Counted from the stretch's first letter, positions 1 to 9,705 are shown. The stretch is 64,000 nucleotides of DNA from Methanosarcina horonobensis HB-1 = JCM 15518 (GCF_000970285.1 NZ_CP009516.1:1653036-1717035), one strand, 5' to 3'. Program-made: numbers and translations. Notes: generated by a model not told the origin, from the sequence alone.

Positions 1-1
1 G

Positions 2-3000
2 ATTAATGAGCTTAAAGTAAACAATCTAGATTTCGTTTATTCTAATGATATTGGTTTAAATGAAAGTTTTGATTCATTTATAAAAAATAACATATTTAAA
101 GATTACTTTGATGAATCTCACGCCCTTTATCAACGTGCATTAGAAATTCGTGCCCGTATTTTAGGCGAAAATCATCCAGATTACATAAACACTTTGAGCA
201 GTATAGCTGAGTTATACAAAGATATGGAAAAGTATGATGAAGCCTTGGTTGTGTATCAGAATATTTTAGAAATTCGTGCCCGTACTTTAGGCGAAAATCA
301 TCCAGATTACATAAACACTTTGAGCAGTATAGCTGAGTTATACAAAGATATGGAAAAGTATGACGAAGCCTTGGTTGTGTATCAGAATATTTTAGAAATT
401 CGTGCCCGTTTCTTAGATGAGAATTATCCAGATAATATAAACACTTTAAACAGTATAGCTGAATTATATAAAAATATTGGAGAGTATAAGGATGCAATGG
501 GATGCTATAAGCGTATATTAAATATGTACGAAAAAGCTTCCGGTATTACAGATGTTGACGTAGCAGTTACTACTAATAATTTAGCTAATTGTTATCAATA
601 TCTAGCAATGTATGATGAAGCTTTACCGCTTTATAAGAGAGTTATTGATATTTTAAATTCGTCTCCAAATTCCAAAGATCTTGCACTAGGAAGTGCTTTA
701 AATAATCTTTCTGAACTTCACAAAAACCTAGGTCAGTTTCAAGAAGCTTTACATTTTTGTAAACAAGCTCTCAATGTTAGCGAGAATCTCTTAGGTCCAA
801 ATCATCCTAAAGTAGCTACAATCTTAAATAATCTTGCAGGTATTCATACAAAAATGGGAAGATATGAAGAAGCTATGCGTCTCTATTATCGTGCCTTAGA
901 GATCCGTGAAAGATCATTTGGAGAGAAAAATCCGTATGTTGCCATAACTCTGAACAATCTTGCAGGACTTTACACGAGTATAGGAAGACATGAGGAAGCT
1001 TTGCTTTTTTATAACCGTTCTTTAGAGATCAATGAAAAATTGTTTGGAGAAGAGCACCCCTTTATTGCAACGGCACTAAACAATCTTGCAGGACTTTACC
1101 AAAATAAGGGAGAGTATGAAAAAGCTGAATCTCTTTACAACCGTGCTCTTGAAATCATAAGAAATTCTCTTGGAGAGGAACATCCCAATGTTGCTATTAC
1201 TCTGAACAATCTTGCAGGACTTTACGTGAGCGTAGGAAGATTCGAGGAAGCTTTACTTTTTTATAATCATTCTTTAGAGATCAATAAAAAATTGTTTGGA
1301 GAAGAGCACCCCTTTATTGCAACGACACTAAACAATCTTGCAGGACTTTACCAAAATAAGGGAGAGTATGAAAAAGCTGAATCTCTTTACAATCGTGCTC
1401 TTGAAATCATAAGAAATTCTCTTGGAGAGGAACATCCCCATATTGCTGTTACTCTAAACAATCTTGCAGGACTCTACAAGAATTTAAAAAGGTATGACGA
1501 AGCACTACTTTACTATACTGAAGTCTTCAATATTAATAAACGCATCTTAAAACCAAAAGATCCAGAATTAGGATTAATACTTAACAATCTTGGTCTTTTG
1601 CTTTTAGATATGGATCTTTTCGAAGAAGCTAAGCAAATGTTCGAAAAAGCACTCGAGATCTACACCGAACCTACGAAGCAACAGATTATAGGTAAGAAAG
1701 CAGAATCAATAATACGGCTTATCACACTGAACTCAAAACAAGCGGAAAGAGAAACTAATCCCTTTAATCAGATGAAATATCTGAGAGAAGCATTTAACCT
1801 ATGCAAAAAAAATAGGGATTTTTTTCTCAAATATGAACTAAAGCAAGAAAGAAAATTAGTTACAGAAATGGGTTTGAGCGCATACATCGACTTTTTAATG
1901 ATAAATATAAGATTTGAAGTTAATTCCAATAAAAGAGCGAGAGAATATGAACAGGCTTTACAAACTGTCGAAAAACTAGGTGAAAATGAAAGTGATGAAC
2001 AGATTTTAAAAGTTTATTCCTCTGCTGTTTGTTATCTCAGAGGAAGAAAACTTGTAAATGAGGCTCTCTCTTCTAAACAACCTGAACTGGAGCTTCTTAG
2101 ACAAGCTGTGGAACAGTTCTGGAGTGCAAAGGAAGCTTATGAAAAAGCGAATGTGTGCTTCTGCACCTATCAGGGATTACTTAAAATACTTGAGGCAGTT
2201 GATAACTTTGAAGAAGTAGACATTTCTGAATTGAATAAATTGATTCAAGAAATTGTCGAAGTACTCCCTGATGATATTAGCCCCAGTATTAGGGTTTATT
2301 TTGAGAGTATTCAACAGTTATTTGAAGAGAAAAGTAAAATTTCACGTAAAGAACTCATGAAGCAACTTGATCAAAGAATTGATCAAATAGAATACAAAGC
2401 GCTAGAAAAACTCTTTGGGCATGTTCACGAGAAGATTAAGAATTATTTCGATGAGCCTTTTAATCCAAATTTGATATATGAAAATTGGAAACTGATAGTC
2501 ATATTTGATGATTCAGAGAAAGTAAAAGGAAAACTGACTATCAAAGCAGGTAATAAAACTCTGCTAAACAGACCTTTGACCCCTGAAGAAATCAAAAATA
2601 ATCTACTCGAAATTGACTATCTCACAATATGTTATTTCCCACAAGGACAGGACGAAATATCTTTCATAACACCCGGACAGAAGAAACCGATTATAAGGTC
2701 CATTGACTATTTTGAAAACGTCGGAAGAGACAATAGAATCAAAATACTGCAGTATGATTGTAGTACGTATATCTCTATTAACAATTATTTACGAGTCGCG
2801 GCTGTTCAATTGAAATATCATATTTACGAGGAAAACTCAGTAGTGAGGATCAAAGCTGATCATAATTACCTTAATAAGATAATGAAAACACTAGACGTTT
2901 TGAAGGATGAGGCAGATATTGTTGTTTTCCCTGAGTTTTCTATACCTTTTGATGCTCTCAGAAGAATGCATGAATTCGCAACCGAAAGTGGAATTATTAT

Positions 3001-3889
3001 AATTGCGGGCAGTCATTATGTGAAAGAAGTACACATTAGAGAGTATGGTGAATTATTTAGTCGAGATTTTGACGAGAGGGATCTGAGGAAAAATATATTA
3101 CCCGTTCTTATTCCCTTTTCAAAAATAGTGCACAATGAAAAGCTGCTTGATGCACGTGAAGGACGCAACCTCTATTTTGACGAGGGGATAAAAGCTGGAA
3201 ATGTAAATCATATCCTCAAACTTCGAGATGGCATCAGTATTGGGATAATGATCGGCAACGAATACTTGAATAGTGATTTAAGGAATCGTCTGATTTCTGC
3301 CTGTGATATAATTCTCGTGCCTCAGACGAACCAAAATCTCGGAAGGTTCTATCAGATAGCAAAAGCTGACATAAATAACCCTTTATGCTTCGGCAATAAA
3401 ACATACATAATGGCAAATGGAATCTTCACTTTTGAAGAAAACAATAAGATACATGGTGGCTTCACAGGGATTATTTCCACAGTTGATAAATACTTATATA
3501 GAAGGCATGAAGAAGGAATCTTAAGTCCTGTTGATGGAGTTATGGAACAATTCATACTACTAACATCTATAAATATGGATGTCAATCCTGTAAGAGGCAA
3601 CTATATAGGGCAGGTTCCATTAAAAACTAAAATTATCCATGTCTTCGAAGAAGACGAAATTCTTAGAAATTCAGAATCTGAAGGAAGAAAATTTATTCAA
3701 CTCCTTGATACAATAGGGTGTTGTGTAAGCAAAGAAGAACTAAAGGAATTACTCACTAGCGAAAAAAATAAAGCATTAATAAATACATTCTCGCCGCTTA
3801 TGTATAAAAATATTCAGGATTTGAACAACCTTTATTTCGAAGAAATGAAGAATAAATGTCGTTACATTATGACGAGGTCAGTTAAATAA
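2..3889 (+). CDS. TPR-repeat protein with C-terminal nitrilase-fold domain (5' partial)
   Basis: The frame is open from the first bases of the window, so the true start lies upstream; a TTG at 194 is only an internal leucine codon of a repeat. About 1295 residues are visible. Residues ~40-530 are kinesin-light-chain type TPRs of 42 residues (repeated LNNLAGLY, EEALLFY and GEEHP motifs), expected to bind partner proteins. Residues ~530-900 are mostly helical and unrecognised. Residues ~930-1190 resemble the carbon-nitrogen hydrolase (nitrilase) fold: RVAAVQL, then VVFPEFS with the expected catalytic Glu, and a candidate Lys near NEKLL. The usual catalytic Cys position (IC-[YF]-[ED]) reads IMIGNEY, so Cys appears replaced by Gly and the domain may be non-catalytic. 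The gene is AT-rich compared with the housekeeping genes. Function is unknown; a sensing or scaffold role is inference. Confidence 0.85.
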   Translation: MNELKVNNLDFVYSNDIGLNESFDSFIKNNIFKDYFDESHALYQRALEIRARILGENHPDYINTLSSIAELYKDMEKYDEALVVYQNILEIRARTLGENHPDYINTLSSIAELYKDMEKYDEALVVYQNILEIRARFLDENYPDNINTLNSIAELYKNIGEYKDAMGCYKRILNMYEKASGITDVDVAVTTNNLANCYQYLAMYDEALPLYKRVIDILNSSPNSKDLALGSALNNLSELHKNLGQFQEALHFCKQALNVSENLLGPNHPKVATILNNLAGIHTKMGRYEEAMRLYYRALEIRERSFGEKNPYVAITLNNLAGLYTSIGRHEEALLFYNRSLEINEKLFGEEHPFIATALNNLAGLYQNKGEYEKAESLYNRALEIIRNSLGEEHPNVAITLNNLAGLYVSVGRFEEALLFYNHSLEINKKLFGEEHPFIATTLNNLAGLYQNKGEYEKAESLYNRALEIIRNSLGEEHPHIAVTLNNLAGLYKNLKRYDEALLYYTEVFNINKRILKPKDPELGLILNNLGLLLLDMDLFEEAKQMFEKALEIYTEPTKQQIIGKKAESIIRLITLNSKQAERETNPFNQMKYLREAFNLCKKNRDFFLKYELKQERKLVTEMGLSAYIDFLMINIRFEVNSNKRAREYEQALQTVEKLGENESDEQILKVYSSAVCYLRGRKLVNEALSSKQPELELLRQAVEQFWSAKEAYEKANVCFCTYQGLLKILEAVDNFEEVDISELNKLIQEIVEVLPDDISPSIRVYFESIQQLFEEKSKISRKELMKQLDQRIDQIEYKALEKLFGHVHEKIKNYFDEPFNPNLIYENWKLIVIFDDSEKVKGKLTIKAGNKTLLNRPLTPEEIKNNLLEIDYLTICYFPQGQDEISFITPGQKKPIIRSIDYFENVGRDNRIKILQYDCSTYISINNYLRVAAVQLKYHIYEENSVVRIKADHNYLNKIMKTLDVLKDEADIVVFPEFSIPFDALRRMHEFATESGIIIIAGSHYVKEVHIREYGELFSRDFDERDLRKNILPVLIPFSKIVHNEKLLDAREGRNLYFDEGIKAGNVNHILKLRDGISIGIMIGNEYLNSDLRNRLISACDIILVPQTNQNLGRFYQIAKADINNPLCFGNKTYIMANGIFTFEENNKIHGGFTGIISTVDKYLYRRHEEGILSPVDGVMEQFILLTSINMDVNPVRGNYIGQVPLKTKIIHVFEEDEILRNSESEGRKFIQLLDTIGCCVSKEELKELLTSEKNKALINTFSPLMYKNIQDLNNLYFEEMKNKCRYIMTRSVK
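140..517 (+). repeat. Three tandem 126-bp TPR-coding units
   Basis: Units begin at 140, 266 and 392 and are nearly identical at DNA level, each encoding one 42-residue TPR. A second pair of near-identical stretches lies at about 1020-1180 and 1272-1432, offset by 252 bp (two TPR units). This points to recent unit duplication or gene conversion inside the TPR gene. Confidence 0.9.
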
Positions 3890-3910
3890 AGTTAAAAGAT
3901 AAAATATTTT

Positions 3911-3950
3911 ATGCGAGAGGGTATGATTAGAACTTATGGGTTCCTATAAA
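3911..3950 (-). repeat. Degenerate copy of the tRNA-Leu 3' end (possible old att site)
   Basis: This stretch aligns with the 3' end of the tRNA-Leu gene at 5060-5098. The first ten bases match exactly; overall about 28 of 39 positions match with one single-base insertion, and most differences are transitions. The T-loop core survives as gattagaac against gattcgaac. A displaced tRNA 3' end about 1.1 kb from the intact gene is what integration and later decay of an element would leave. Inference from alignment by eye. Confidence 0.5.
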
Positions 3951-4053
3951 ATCTTTGATATCCAAATACATTTTAGAGTACAACAATTAAAAAGCGACTT
4001 TACTTTTGCATAAAAGAATAGCTCTCTAACTTGGTCATTTTTTAATAGTAACT

Positions 4054-4152
4054 TTATAACTCTGGAAGATTTTGTTCATATTCTTGAATTTCCTTTGCAG
4101 CCTCCTGATTCATTGTCGTTCCACAATGTGAATAGAATTGAGGTATTACTGT
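4054..4152 (-). pseudogene. Remnant resembling the zinc-ribbon tail of an archaeal integrase
   Basis: The minus strand reads, from just after a stop to a stop at 4054, about 32 residues containing SHCGTTMNQEAAKEIQEYEQ and ending NLPEL. Methanosarcina tyrosine recombinases often end in a zinc ribbon followed by a helix of this style. Only one Cys of the ribbon remains and nothing recognisable of the catalytic domain was found next to it. It lies between the damaged tRNA-Leu copy and the intact tRNA-Leu, which fits a decayed integrated element. The family assignment is from memory of the tail style and is tentative. Confidence 0.4.
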
Positions 4153-4328
4153 TTATTTTTGCGGTGTGGACGCTCTTTGCTTGTAAGTTCAGAAACCTTG
4201 AATTCGATTTTTTTAATTCATTGAAAATCAAAATTTCACTTTCTAAAATCTATGAACTACGTTCAAATTAACTCCCATTTTACCTTAATGATACTACAAA
4301 TCCCAGTTTTTATAAGGTTATTATCGCG

Positions 4329-4637
4329 ATGATAATAACAAAACTATCAACGTTACTTATAGCCATCAAAAAGAAAAGAGTCAAATTAATACGTTTTTGT
4401 TTCCGTAGTTTCTGGGACAGAAAGGATTCTCATTTCATAAGAGTATTAGACAGCGATAGGCCATGTGAGAAAGTTCTCATCAAAGCAATCAATGAACTGA
4501 AACAAAACATGAATCTTGTTGAGAGAGTCTACTATCCTGCCTACAGCGCATTTTATACTGGAGTTCATCCCAAAACCGAATTTGTTCGAAATCAGCAGGT
4601 TTTCAGCACTATTTTCTGTGATCTAAAACTCAATTGA
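4329..4637 (+). CDS. Hypothetical 102-residue ORF in decayed region
   Basis: A basic ORF (rich in K, R and F) starting at an ATG that follows an AT-rich stretch; no clear Shine-Dalgarno sequence is visible. No family was recognised and there is no obvious domain, membrane segment or cysteine motif. It sits between the two tRNA-Leu-like sequences, so it may be cargo or a fragment of a degraded element. It may equally be a chance ORF. Confidence 0.25.
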   Translation: MIITKLSTLLIAIKKKRVKLIRFCFRSFWDRKDSHFIRVLDSDRPCEKVLIKAINELKQNMNLVERVYYPAYSAFYTGVHPKTEFVRNQQVFSTIFCDLKLN

Positions 4638-5060
4638 TTATTCGGAGTATAGGGTTTAGATAAGCACTTTTGAGTTTTGGGATCAGCTCCTGAAGATACT
4701 TAGAAAAAGGTAAAAACTAAAGCTTTTTTTACATTGAGAATACTTGGAATTATCAGTAAAGCAAAGAAGTTTTTGATGGCAGACTTAGTGATGGAAGTAG
4801 CTAGATGAACGTAATTATTACTATGTTGTAAAGTACTGTTATGATGAAGTAGAATAGTTATGGGTTGTAATTACTACCCGTTCTTTATCTGATAAATCAC
4901 TAGGATAAGACATCTTCTGGATCTTTATGACATTAGAGAAAAAGCAGGATATAAAGATTATTTAATTTTAAGACAGCTTTTTAGAGATGTATTTTGCCGC
5001 AACTCACAAGAAACTTAAAGAACTAGTAAAAAAGCATAGAATAATTAAAAAAAGGATAAA
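4638..5060. other. AT-rich gap, no gene seen
   Basis: No ORF with coding character or RNA gene was recognised. It forms the right part of the suspected decayed element next to tRNA-Leu. Confidence 0.5.
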
Positions 5061-5145
5061 TGCGAGAGGTGCGATTCGAACGCACGAACTCCTACAAGAC
5101 CAGACTCTGAATCTGGCGCCTTTGACCTGGCTGGGCAACTCTCGC
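5061..5145 (-). tRNA. tRNA-Leu (CAG)
   Basis: On the minus strand the acceptor stem GCGAGAG pairs with CTCTCGC, followed by discriminator A at 5061. The anticodon stem CCAGA/TCTGG encloses a loop with anticodon CAG. A long variable arm and the T-arm GTGCGTTCGAATCGCAC are present, giving the class II tRNA length of 85 bases. CCA is not encoded. Its 3' end faces the suspected decayed element on the left. Confidence 0.95.
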
Positions 5146-5304
5146 ACGATGTGACTTATGTTCAGCAGCACATAGTAGTGCTCTTTGTTTTTATACTTTT
5201 TCCTTGAATGCCCTTTCAGAGGATGAAAAAAGCAATTTCGTCTCAAAAATATATTTATTTTTCTGGCGTTGTTTTCCAATAAATAAGGGAAATTGATGAA
5301 ATCT

Positions 5305-6213
5305 TTATCTCATCAATTTCAGGATAAGGGCTTTCTGGGCGTGCAGGCGGTTTTCTGCCTCTTCGAAGATTACGGAATTCGGACCGTCCATGACTTCATC
5401 CGTAATCTCAAGGCCTCTTCTGGCTGGGAGGCAGTGCATTACTATTACATCCGGCTTTGCGACTCCGAGGAGTTCGGTGTTGACCTGGAAGGAACCAAAG
5501 TCTTTAAGGCGCTTTTCCTGTTCGGCTTCGTCGCCCATGGAGACCCAGACATCAGTATAGATAACATCTGCATCTTTTGCGGCAGCTTCGGGGTCATCCG
5601 TGATGGTAAACTTGCCTCCGAGGGCTTTTGCCTGTTCAAGGAATTCGGCTTTCGGTTCGTAGCCTTTCGGGCAGGCTATTGCACATTCCATTCCCATAAT
5701 AGCAGAGCCGAGCAGGGCGGAATTGCAGACATTGTTTCCGTCACCTATCCAGGCAAATTTCAGGCCTTCGAACCTGTTTTTGCATTCCATGATGGTCATG
5801 AAATCGCCAAGGATCTGGCAGGGGTGTTCCCGGTCTGAAAGGGCATTGATCACGGGTATGGTTGAGTATTCGGCAAGCTTTTTCACTGTCTCGTGGCTCA
5901 TGACCCTTGCCATGATTCCATGCAGGTAACCGGAAAGGGTCCTGGCTGTGTCTTCAATCGTTTCGCCTCTGCCGACCTGGATATCCCTGGAGTTCAGGTA
6001 AAGGGCATGCCCTCCGAAGTCTGTCATTGCGACTTCGAAAGATACCCTTGTCCTTGTAGAGGATTTCTCGAAAATCATTCCAAGACTTTTGTGCTTCAGG
6101 TACTCGGTAGGTTCTCCTGCCTTACGTTTTTTCTTCAGATCAGCGGCCGATTCAAGGAGTTCGTATATCTCCTCCCTGGACAGGTCAGTTATAGAAAGTA
6201 CATCTCTCTTCAT
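5305..6213 (-). CDS. argF: Ornithine carbamoyltransferase
   Basis: 302 residues, the usual family length. It condenses ornithine with carbamoyl phosphate to citrulline in arginine biosynthesis, in the cytoplasm. The carbamoyl-phosphate loop SSTRTR lies at ~residue 52, the HPCQ motif at ~130 and the ornithine-binding HCLPARRG motif at ~260. It is transcribed in the same direction as purD upstream, with a 124-bp gap containing direct repeats, so it probably has its own promoter. Confidence 0.97.
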   Translation of the reverse strand: MKRDVLSITDLSREEIYELLESAADLKKKRKAGEPTEYLKHKSLGMIFEKSSTRTRVSFEVAMTDFGGHALYLNSRDIQVGRGETIEDTARTLSGYLHGIMARVMSHETVKKLAEYSTIPVINALSDREHPCQILGDFMTIMECKNRFEGLKFAWIGDGNNVCNSALLGSAIMGMECAIACPKGYEPKAEFLEQAKALGGKFTITDDPEAAAKDADVIYTDVWVSMGDEAEQEKRLKDFGSFQVNTELLGVAKPDVIVMHCLPARRGLEITDEVMDGPNSVIFEEAENRLHAQKALILKLMR

Positions 6214-6272
6214 CGTCTCAAACCCCGTCTTCTTTCTGGCTGAATTTAAACTTCTGGCTCAATTTAAGCTTT

Positions 6273-6325
6273 ATACTACTGCATAATACTTATTTACCCG
6301 TGTTTACACAGAATACTACTGCATA
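6273..6325. repeat. Two 13-bp direct repeats upstream of argF
   Basis: The sequence atactactgcata occurs at 6273-6285 and 6313-6325, exactly 40 bp apart, between purD and argF. A second, imperfect tandem pair (tgaatttaaactt / tcaatttaagctt) lies at about 6241-6270. Position and spacing suggest regulator binding sites for argF, but this is inference. Confidence 0.45.
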
Positions 6326-6337
6326 GCTATTAAATAA

Positions 6338-7639
6338 TCAGCCTCTAAGTTCTTTCATATGATCTATTCTTTTCTGGATAAGACTGGTTGTGCCTATATC
6401 TCTCCGGAAGAAGAGTTTCCCCTGAATATTTTCAAGAGCGTTCTGTGAAATTTTTTCTGCAGCTTCTATTGTTTCTGCACATCCCACAACAGCAACGGCG
6501 CGAGAAGTGGTAGTGTAAATTTTTCCCTCTTTTTCATACACACTTGCATAGTAAACCGAAGCTTTCCCTATGTCTCCTACAACTACCTCGCTATCCTTTT
6601 CAGGATTATCCGGGTAGCCTGCCGGAACTGCATACTTGCAGACAGTTGCTTTCCTGCTGAACTTCACAGGCAGGTCTCTAAGGGTTCCTTTTACTACAGC
6701 AGACATGATATCTACAAAATCAGTCTCTATAAGCGGGATTACATTCATAGCTTCAGGGTCTCCGAACCTGGCATTGAACTCCACGACTTTCGGGCCTCCG
6801 GCTGTAAGGATAAACTGGCCGTAGAGAATACCCTTATACCCTGTTCCTGTTTCCTCATGCAGGGCTGTCACGGTATTCTGCATAATCTTTTTTGCCTTCT
6901 CGATGTCTTCGGGAAGCATGAAAGGAAGGATCTCTCCTGCATCTGTGTATGAGCCCATGCCGCCTGTATTTGGCCCGAGATCTCCTTCATAAGCTCTTTT
7001 ATGGTCCTGCACTGCAGGGAAAAAAGCAAGGTTCTTTCCATCCACAAAGGCCTGGAGGGTGAATTCTTCTCCTATGAAGCGCTCCTCAATAACCACAGGG
7101 CCCTTTTCCAGAAGCTCGCTTGTGTATTCCCTGGCAGCTTTGAGGTCAGGGAGCTGGTCACCCATAACTTTTACACCTTTGCCGCCTGTAAGGCCTGAGG
7201 GCTTAACTGCAACGTCACCCAGCTTTTCAATAAAAGCATGTGCTGAAGCTTCATCTGTAAAAACTTCATAGGCAGGACAGCCTTCGATCCCGTATTTCTT
7301 CATGAAATTTCTTGCCCAAGCCTTGTCAAACTCAATAACAGCACAGGCTTTTTTAGGGCCTACAACAGGGATACCTGCATTCCAGAGGGCATCTGCAACT
7401 CCTGCTGCAAGCGGAGCTTCGGGTCCAACAAAAGCCATTTCAATGTTCCTGGCTTTTGCATATTCGACAACTTTTGCAACCTCTGTTTCCTTTTCAAGCA
7501 GGAAATCCTCACAGAGGGCGGCAATTCCCGGATTTTTCTTAGCCATTAATGCATAAAGGATGGGGTTATGCTTGCTTTTCTTAATTCCTTCGGCAATTGC
7601 GTGTTCCCTTCCGCCGCCGCCGATAAGCAAAATTCTCAT
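6338..7639 (-). CDS. purD: Phosphoribosylamine-glycine ligase (GAR synthetase)
   Basis: 433 residues. It joins phosphoribosylamine and glycine using ATP, the second step of purine synthesis. The N-terminal [13 protein letters not shown] motif is typical. The ATP-grasp region follows with [10 protein letters not shown] (~residue 150), NTGGMGSYT (~225) and the metal-binding [10 protein letters not shown] (~285). Two in-frame ATGs are possible (7645 and 7639). The second is preferred because GGAG lies seven bases before it, whereas the first lies almost on the ribosome-binding site. Confidence 0.97.
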   Translation of the reverse strand: MRILLIGGGGREHAIAEGIKKSKHNPILYALMAKKNPGIAALCEDFLLEKETEVAKVVEYAKARNIEMAFVGPEAPLAAGVADALWNAGIPVVGPKKACAVIEFDKAWARNFMKKYGIEGCPAYEVFTDEASAHAFIEKLGDVAVKPSGLTGGKGVKVMGDQLPDLKAAREYTSELLEKGPVVIEERFIGEEFTLQAFVDGKNLAFFPAVQDHKRAYEGDLGPNTGGMGSYTDAGEILPFMLPEDIEKAKKIMQNTVTALHEETGTGYKGILYGQFILTAGGPKVVEFNARFGDPEAMNVIPLIETDFVDIMSAVVKGTLRDLPVKFSRKATVCKYAVPAGYPDNPEKDSEVVVGDIGKASVYYASVYEKEGKIYTTTSRAVAVVGCAETIEAAEKISQNALENIQGKLFFRRDIGTTSLIQKRIDHMKELRG

Positions 7640-7645
7640 TTTCAT

Positions 7646-8097
7646 TCTCCTTGTTCAAAAAATTTGTTTTTTAACCTGAAACTTTTTCTTAATAATTGAC
7701 GAGGAAATCTTATAAGAATGAAATAAAGAAAAGGTGATGGATTCTGAGGTCCGTAAAACCTTTCTTTCTATTTTAAAAGTATTTCTATCTTTAAGGTCAA
7801 TATTTCTCAATCAACAACACAATAAAGGATTTCCTAATTCTCTATTTCTTCTGATAAATATCTTCTCATTGTTACTTCGAATTTATATAAAAATCCAGTT
7901 AGTCTTAACTCTTTTTTGAAGTTTCGCTTTTTATCTTCTCACAAAACTTAATTTTAACAATTTTCTTCAAATATTTTGTCACATAAGATTCGAATAGTCA
8001 CACTTTAAATGCATTTAGCTATAAGTAAAAGTAAAAATTTCTTTATCCATAAATCTAATCTTGCTATGTGAAAAAACGAGTAAGGCTCTTTTAAGAG
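7646..8097. other. AT-rich intergenic region
   Basis: This gap separates divergent genes, purD on the minus strand and the CMD-family gene on the plus strand. The ribosome-binding site of purD is at its left edge. No further gene or clear structured element was seen. Confidence 0.5.
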
Positions 8098-8418
8098 ATG
8101 AAAATTATGAATCAAAATCCATATGAAATATTCCAGAACGAATGCCCGGAAGTTGCAGCACGTTTTGGTGACCTTATTGAAGCCCAAAAGGCTTTAAAAG
8201 GTCTGGACGCTAAATTGAAACAGTTAATCAATATCGCTATCCAGACTGCGAATCGAAATCCAAGAGGTGTGCAGATGCATGCAATGATGGCAAAGAACGA
8301 AGGAGCGACTCGTGAAGAAATTGTCGGCGCCGTAGTATTAAATCTCCACCACTCTGGCTTTGCGTCAGTTCTCGACTGTCTTCCTGCCGCGATTAAAGGA
8401 TTCGAAGGTGAAATATAA
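8098..8418 (+). CDS. Carboxymuconolactone decarboxylase-family (AhpD-like) protein
   Basis: 106 residues, an all-helical CMD-family protein by pattern (LKQLINIAIQTANRNP, MHAMMAKNEGATREEIVGAV). AhpD-type members have a CxxCxxxH redox motif at this point. Here the segment reads NRNPRGVQMH, so both cysteines are missing and disulfide reductase activity is unlikely; the only Cys residues are near the N-terminus and the C-terminal region. Start may be 8098 or the ATG at 8107. The gene stands alone between divergent and convergent neighbours. Substrate unknown. Confidence 0.85.
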   Translation: MKIMNQNPYEIFQNECPEVAARFGDLIEAQKALKGLDAKLKQLINIAIQTANRNPRGVQMHAMMAKNEGATREEIVGAVVLNLHHSGFASVLDCLPAAIKGFEGEI

Positions 8419-8493
8419 TAATTATTTTCATAATAACTATGAAAATAGAGATTCAGGAAAGTGCTTCTGCACTTCCTTTATTTTAACAATTAC

Positions 8494-9057
8494 TTATTTT
8501 AACAGGTCGCTAGCGCTTACCAGAGGCACAAGTTCAACATCTGCTTCTTTTAGTTTTTCCTCTGCCCCTTCTTCTCTGTCCACCACTGTGATTACGTATT
8601 TGACAGTGGCTCCGGTTTCCCTGACCACTTCGATTGCATCTTTAACCGAACCCCCGCTGGTTGTCACGTCTTCGAGCATTACAAGCCTGTTTTCGGGTTT
8701 CAGATCTCCCACAAATCTGCTTTTTGTGCCGTAGTCCTTGACAGATTTCCTTACTATTAGAAGAGGGAGTTCAGTTTCCAGAGAAACCGCGGTTGCCAGA
8801 GGGACACCTCCGAGTTCTACACCTGCAACCGTGTCCACATCCATTTCTTTTATCCTGAGGGCTGCCTGCCTGGCAATTATTTTCAGGGTTCTGGGGTCGG
8901 TGCTGGCTTTCTTAATATCTATATAGTACTTGCTCTTCTTTCCCGAAGCAAGCGTGAAGTCCCCGTAGCGGACAGCTCCGCAGGCTTTCAGGGCTGCTAT
9001 AAGTTCTTGTTTTTGCGTCTCAAACTCATTTCCCGTTTCTGTTTCTTGTTTGCTCAT
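8494..9057 (-). CDS. pyrE: Orotate phosphoribosyltransferase
   Basis: 187 residues. It makes orotidine 5'-phosphate from orotate and PRPP in pyrimidine synthesis. The PRPP-binding motif VMLEDVTTSGGS lies at ~residue 125, and ASGKKSKYYIDIKK near residue 40 is typical of the family. GGTGAG precedes the ATG start. It converges with the CMD-family gene and lies 90 bp downstream of carS on the same strand. Confidence 0.96.
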   Translation of the reverse strand: MSKQETETGNEFETQKQELIAALKACGAVRYGDFTLASGKKSKYYIDIKKASTDPRTLKIIARQAALRIKEMDVDTVAGVELGGVPLATAVSLETELPLLIVRKSVKDYGTKSRFVGDLKPENRLVMLEDVTTSGGSVKDAIEVVRETGATVKYVITVVDREEGAEEKLKEADVELVPLVSASDLLK

Positions 9058-9147
9058 TTTCTCACCGATGTTTGCAGCCTTATTAGTGCTATAAATTTTT
9101 CTGTTTTTCTTTCTGTGAAGGAATTTATGGATTTTCCCTGGGAGTTC

Positions 9148-9705
9148 TCACCAGGGTTCTTTCTTTACACCTATAAAGTATCCTATTATGTTTGTCGTTA
9201 GATGGAGCAGAGGTGTCATTATAAGGACGGTGAGCATGATCCCGCGAGTAAAATTGCTTACGAACCACTCTGGGGCTGTAAGGTATGCAAATACCCAGGC
9301 TCCCACCACAAAATCAAGCTGGTCTACAAGAGGCAGTGACGCTCCCCTTTTCAGGCCCATCCTGCGCTTGAAAAAGCTCTTGAACATATCCCCGAACAGG
9401 GCGCCGGAGGCAAGGGCGAGCACAACTATCAGAGCGCTTGAGTAATCCGGACCAAAGGCGGGCATTTCGATCCCCAGAATCTCAAACCCCTTCGAACTTA
9501 ACCAGATCTCAATACATCCTGCAAGAAACCCGCAAAAGATGCCTGAAAAGAGCCCTCTCCAGGTCTTCCCGTCTCCTATTATCCTTCTCCCGTCCTTTAA
9601 GGTCCTGCCTCCGTCAATTGGTTTTCCCCCTCCGAAGACAGCTGCGAAAGGATTGGACAGGTATGCAGGCATCATCAGCCAGAATGCTTTGATTATCAGC
9701 TCGAT
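9148..9705 (-). CDS. carS: CDP-archaeol synthase (CTP:DGGGP cytidylyltransferase)
   Basis: About 185 residues; an integral membrane enzyme activating digeranylgeranylglyceryl phosphate with CTP for archaeal phospholipid synthesis. The motifs NPFAAVFGGGKPIDGG and GRRIIGDGKTWRG are characteristic, followed by several membrane segments. The first in-frame ATG (9675) falls after an N-terminal hydrophobic stretch (ELIIKAFWLMMPAY) that belongs to the family. No ATG, GTG or TTG occurs between the upstream stop and 9675. A ribosome-binding-like GAGATGAT lies six bases before an ATC at 9705, which is used here as a tentative start. Confidence 0.85.
   Translation of the reverse strand: MELIIKAFWLMMPAYLSNPFAAVFGGGKPIDGGRTLKDGRRIIGDGKTWRGLFSGIFCGFLAGCIEIWLSSKGFEILGIEMPAFGPDYSSALIVVLALASGALFGDMFKSFFKRRMGLKRGASLPLVDQLDFVVGAWVFAYLTAPEWFVSNFTRGIMLTVLIMTPLLHLTTNIIGYFIGVKKEPW

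Noticed and set aside
96-497. 133-residue minus-strand ORF with internal repeats
   Set aside because: Its repeats simply mirror the TPR-coding units on the other strand.
7734-7919. 61-residue plus-strand ORF between purD and the CMD gene
   Set aside because: AT-rich Phe/Leu/Ile composition without a ribosome site; consistent with chance.
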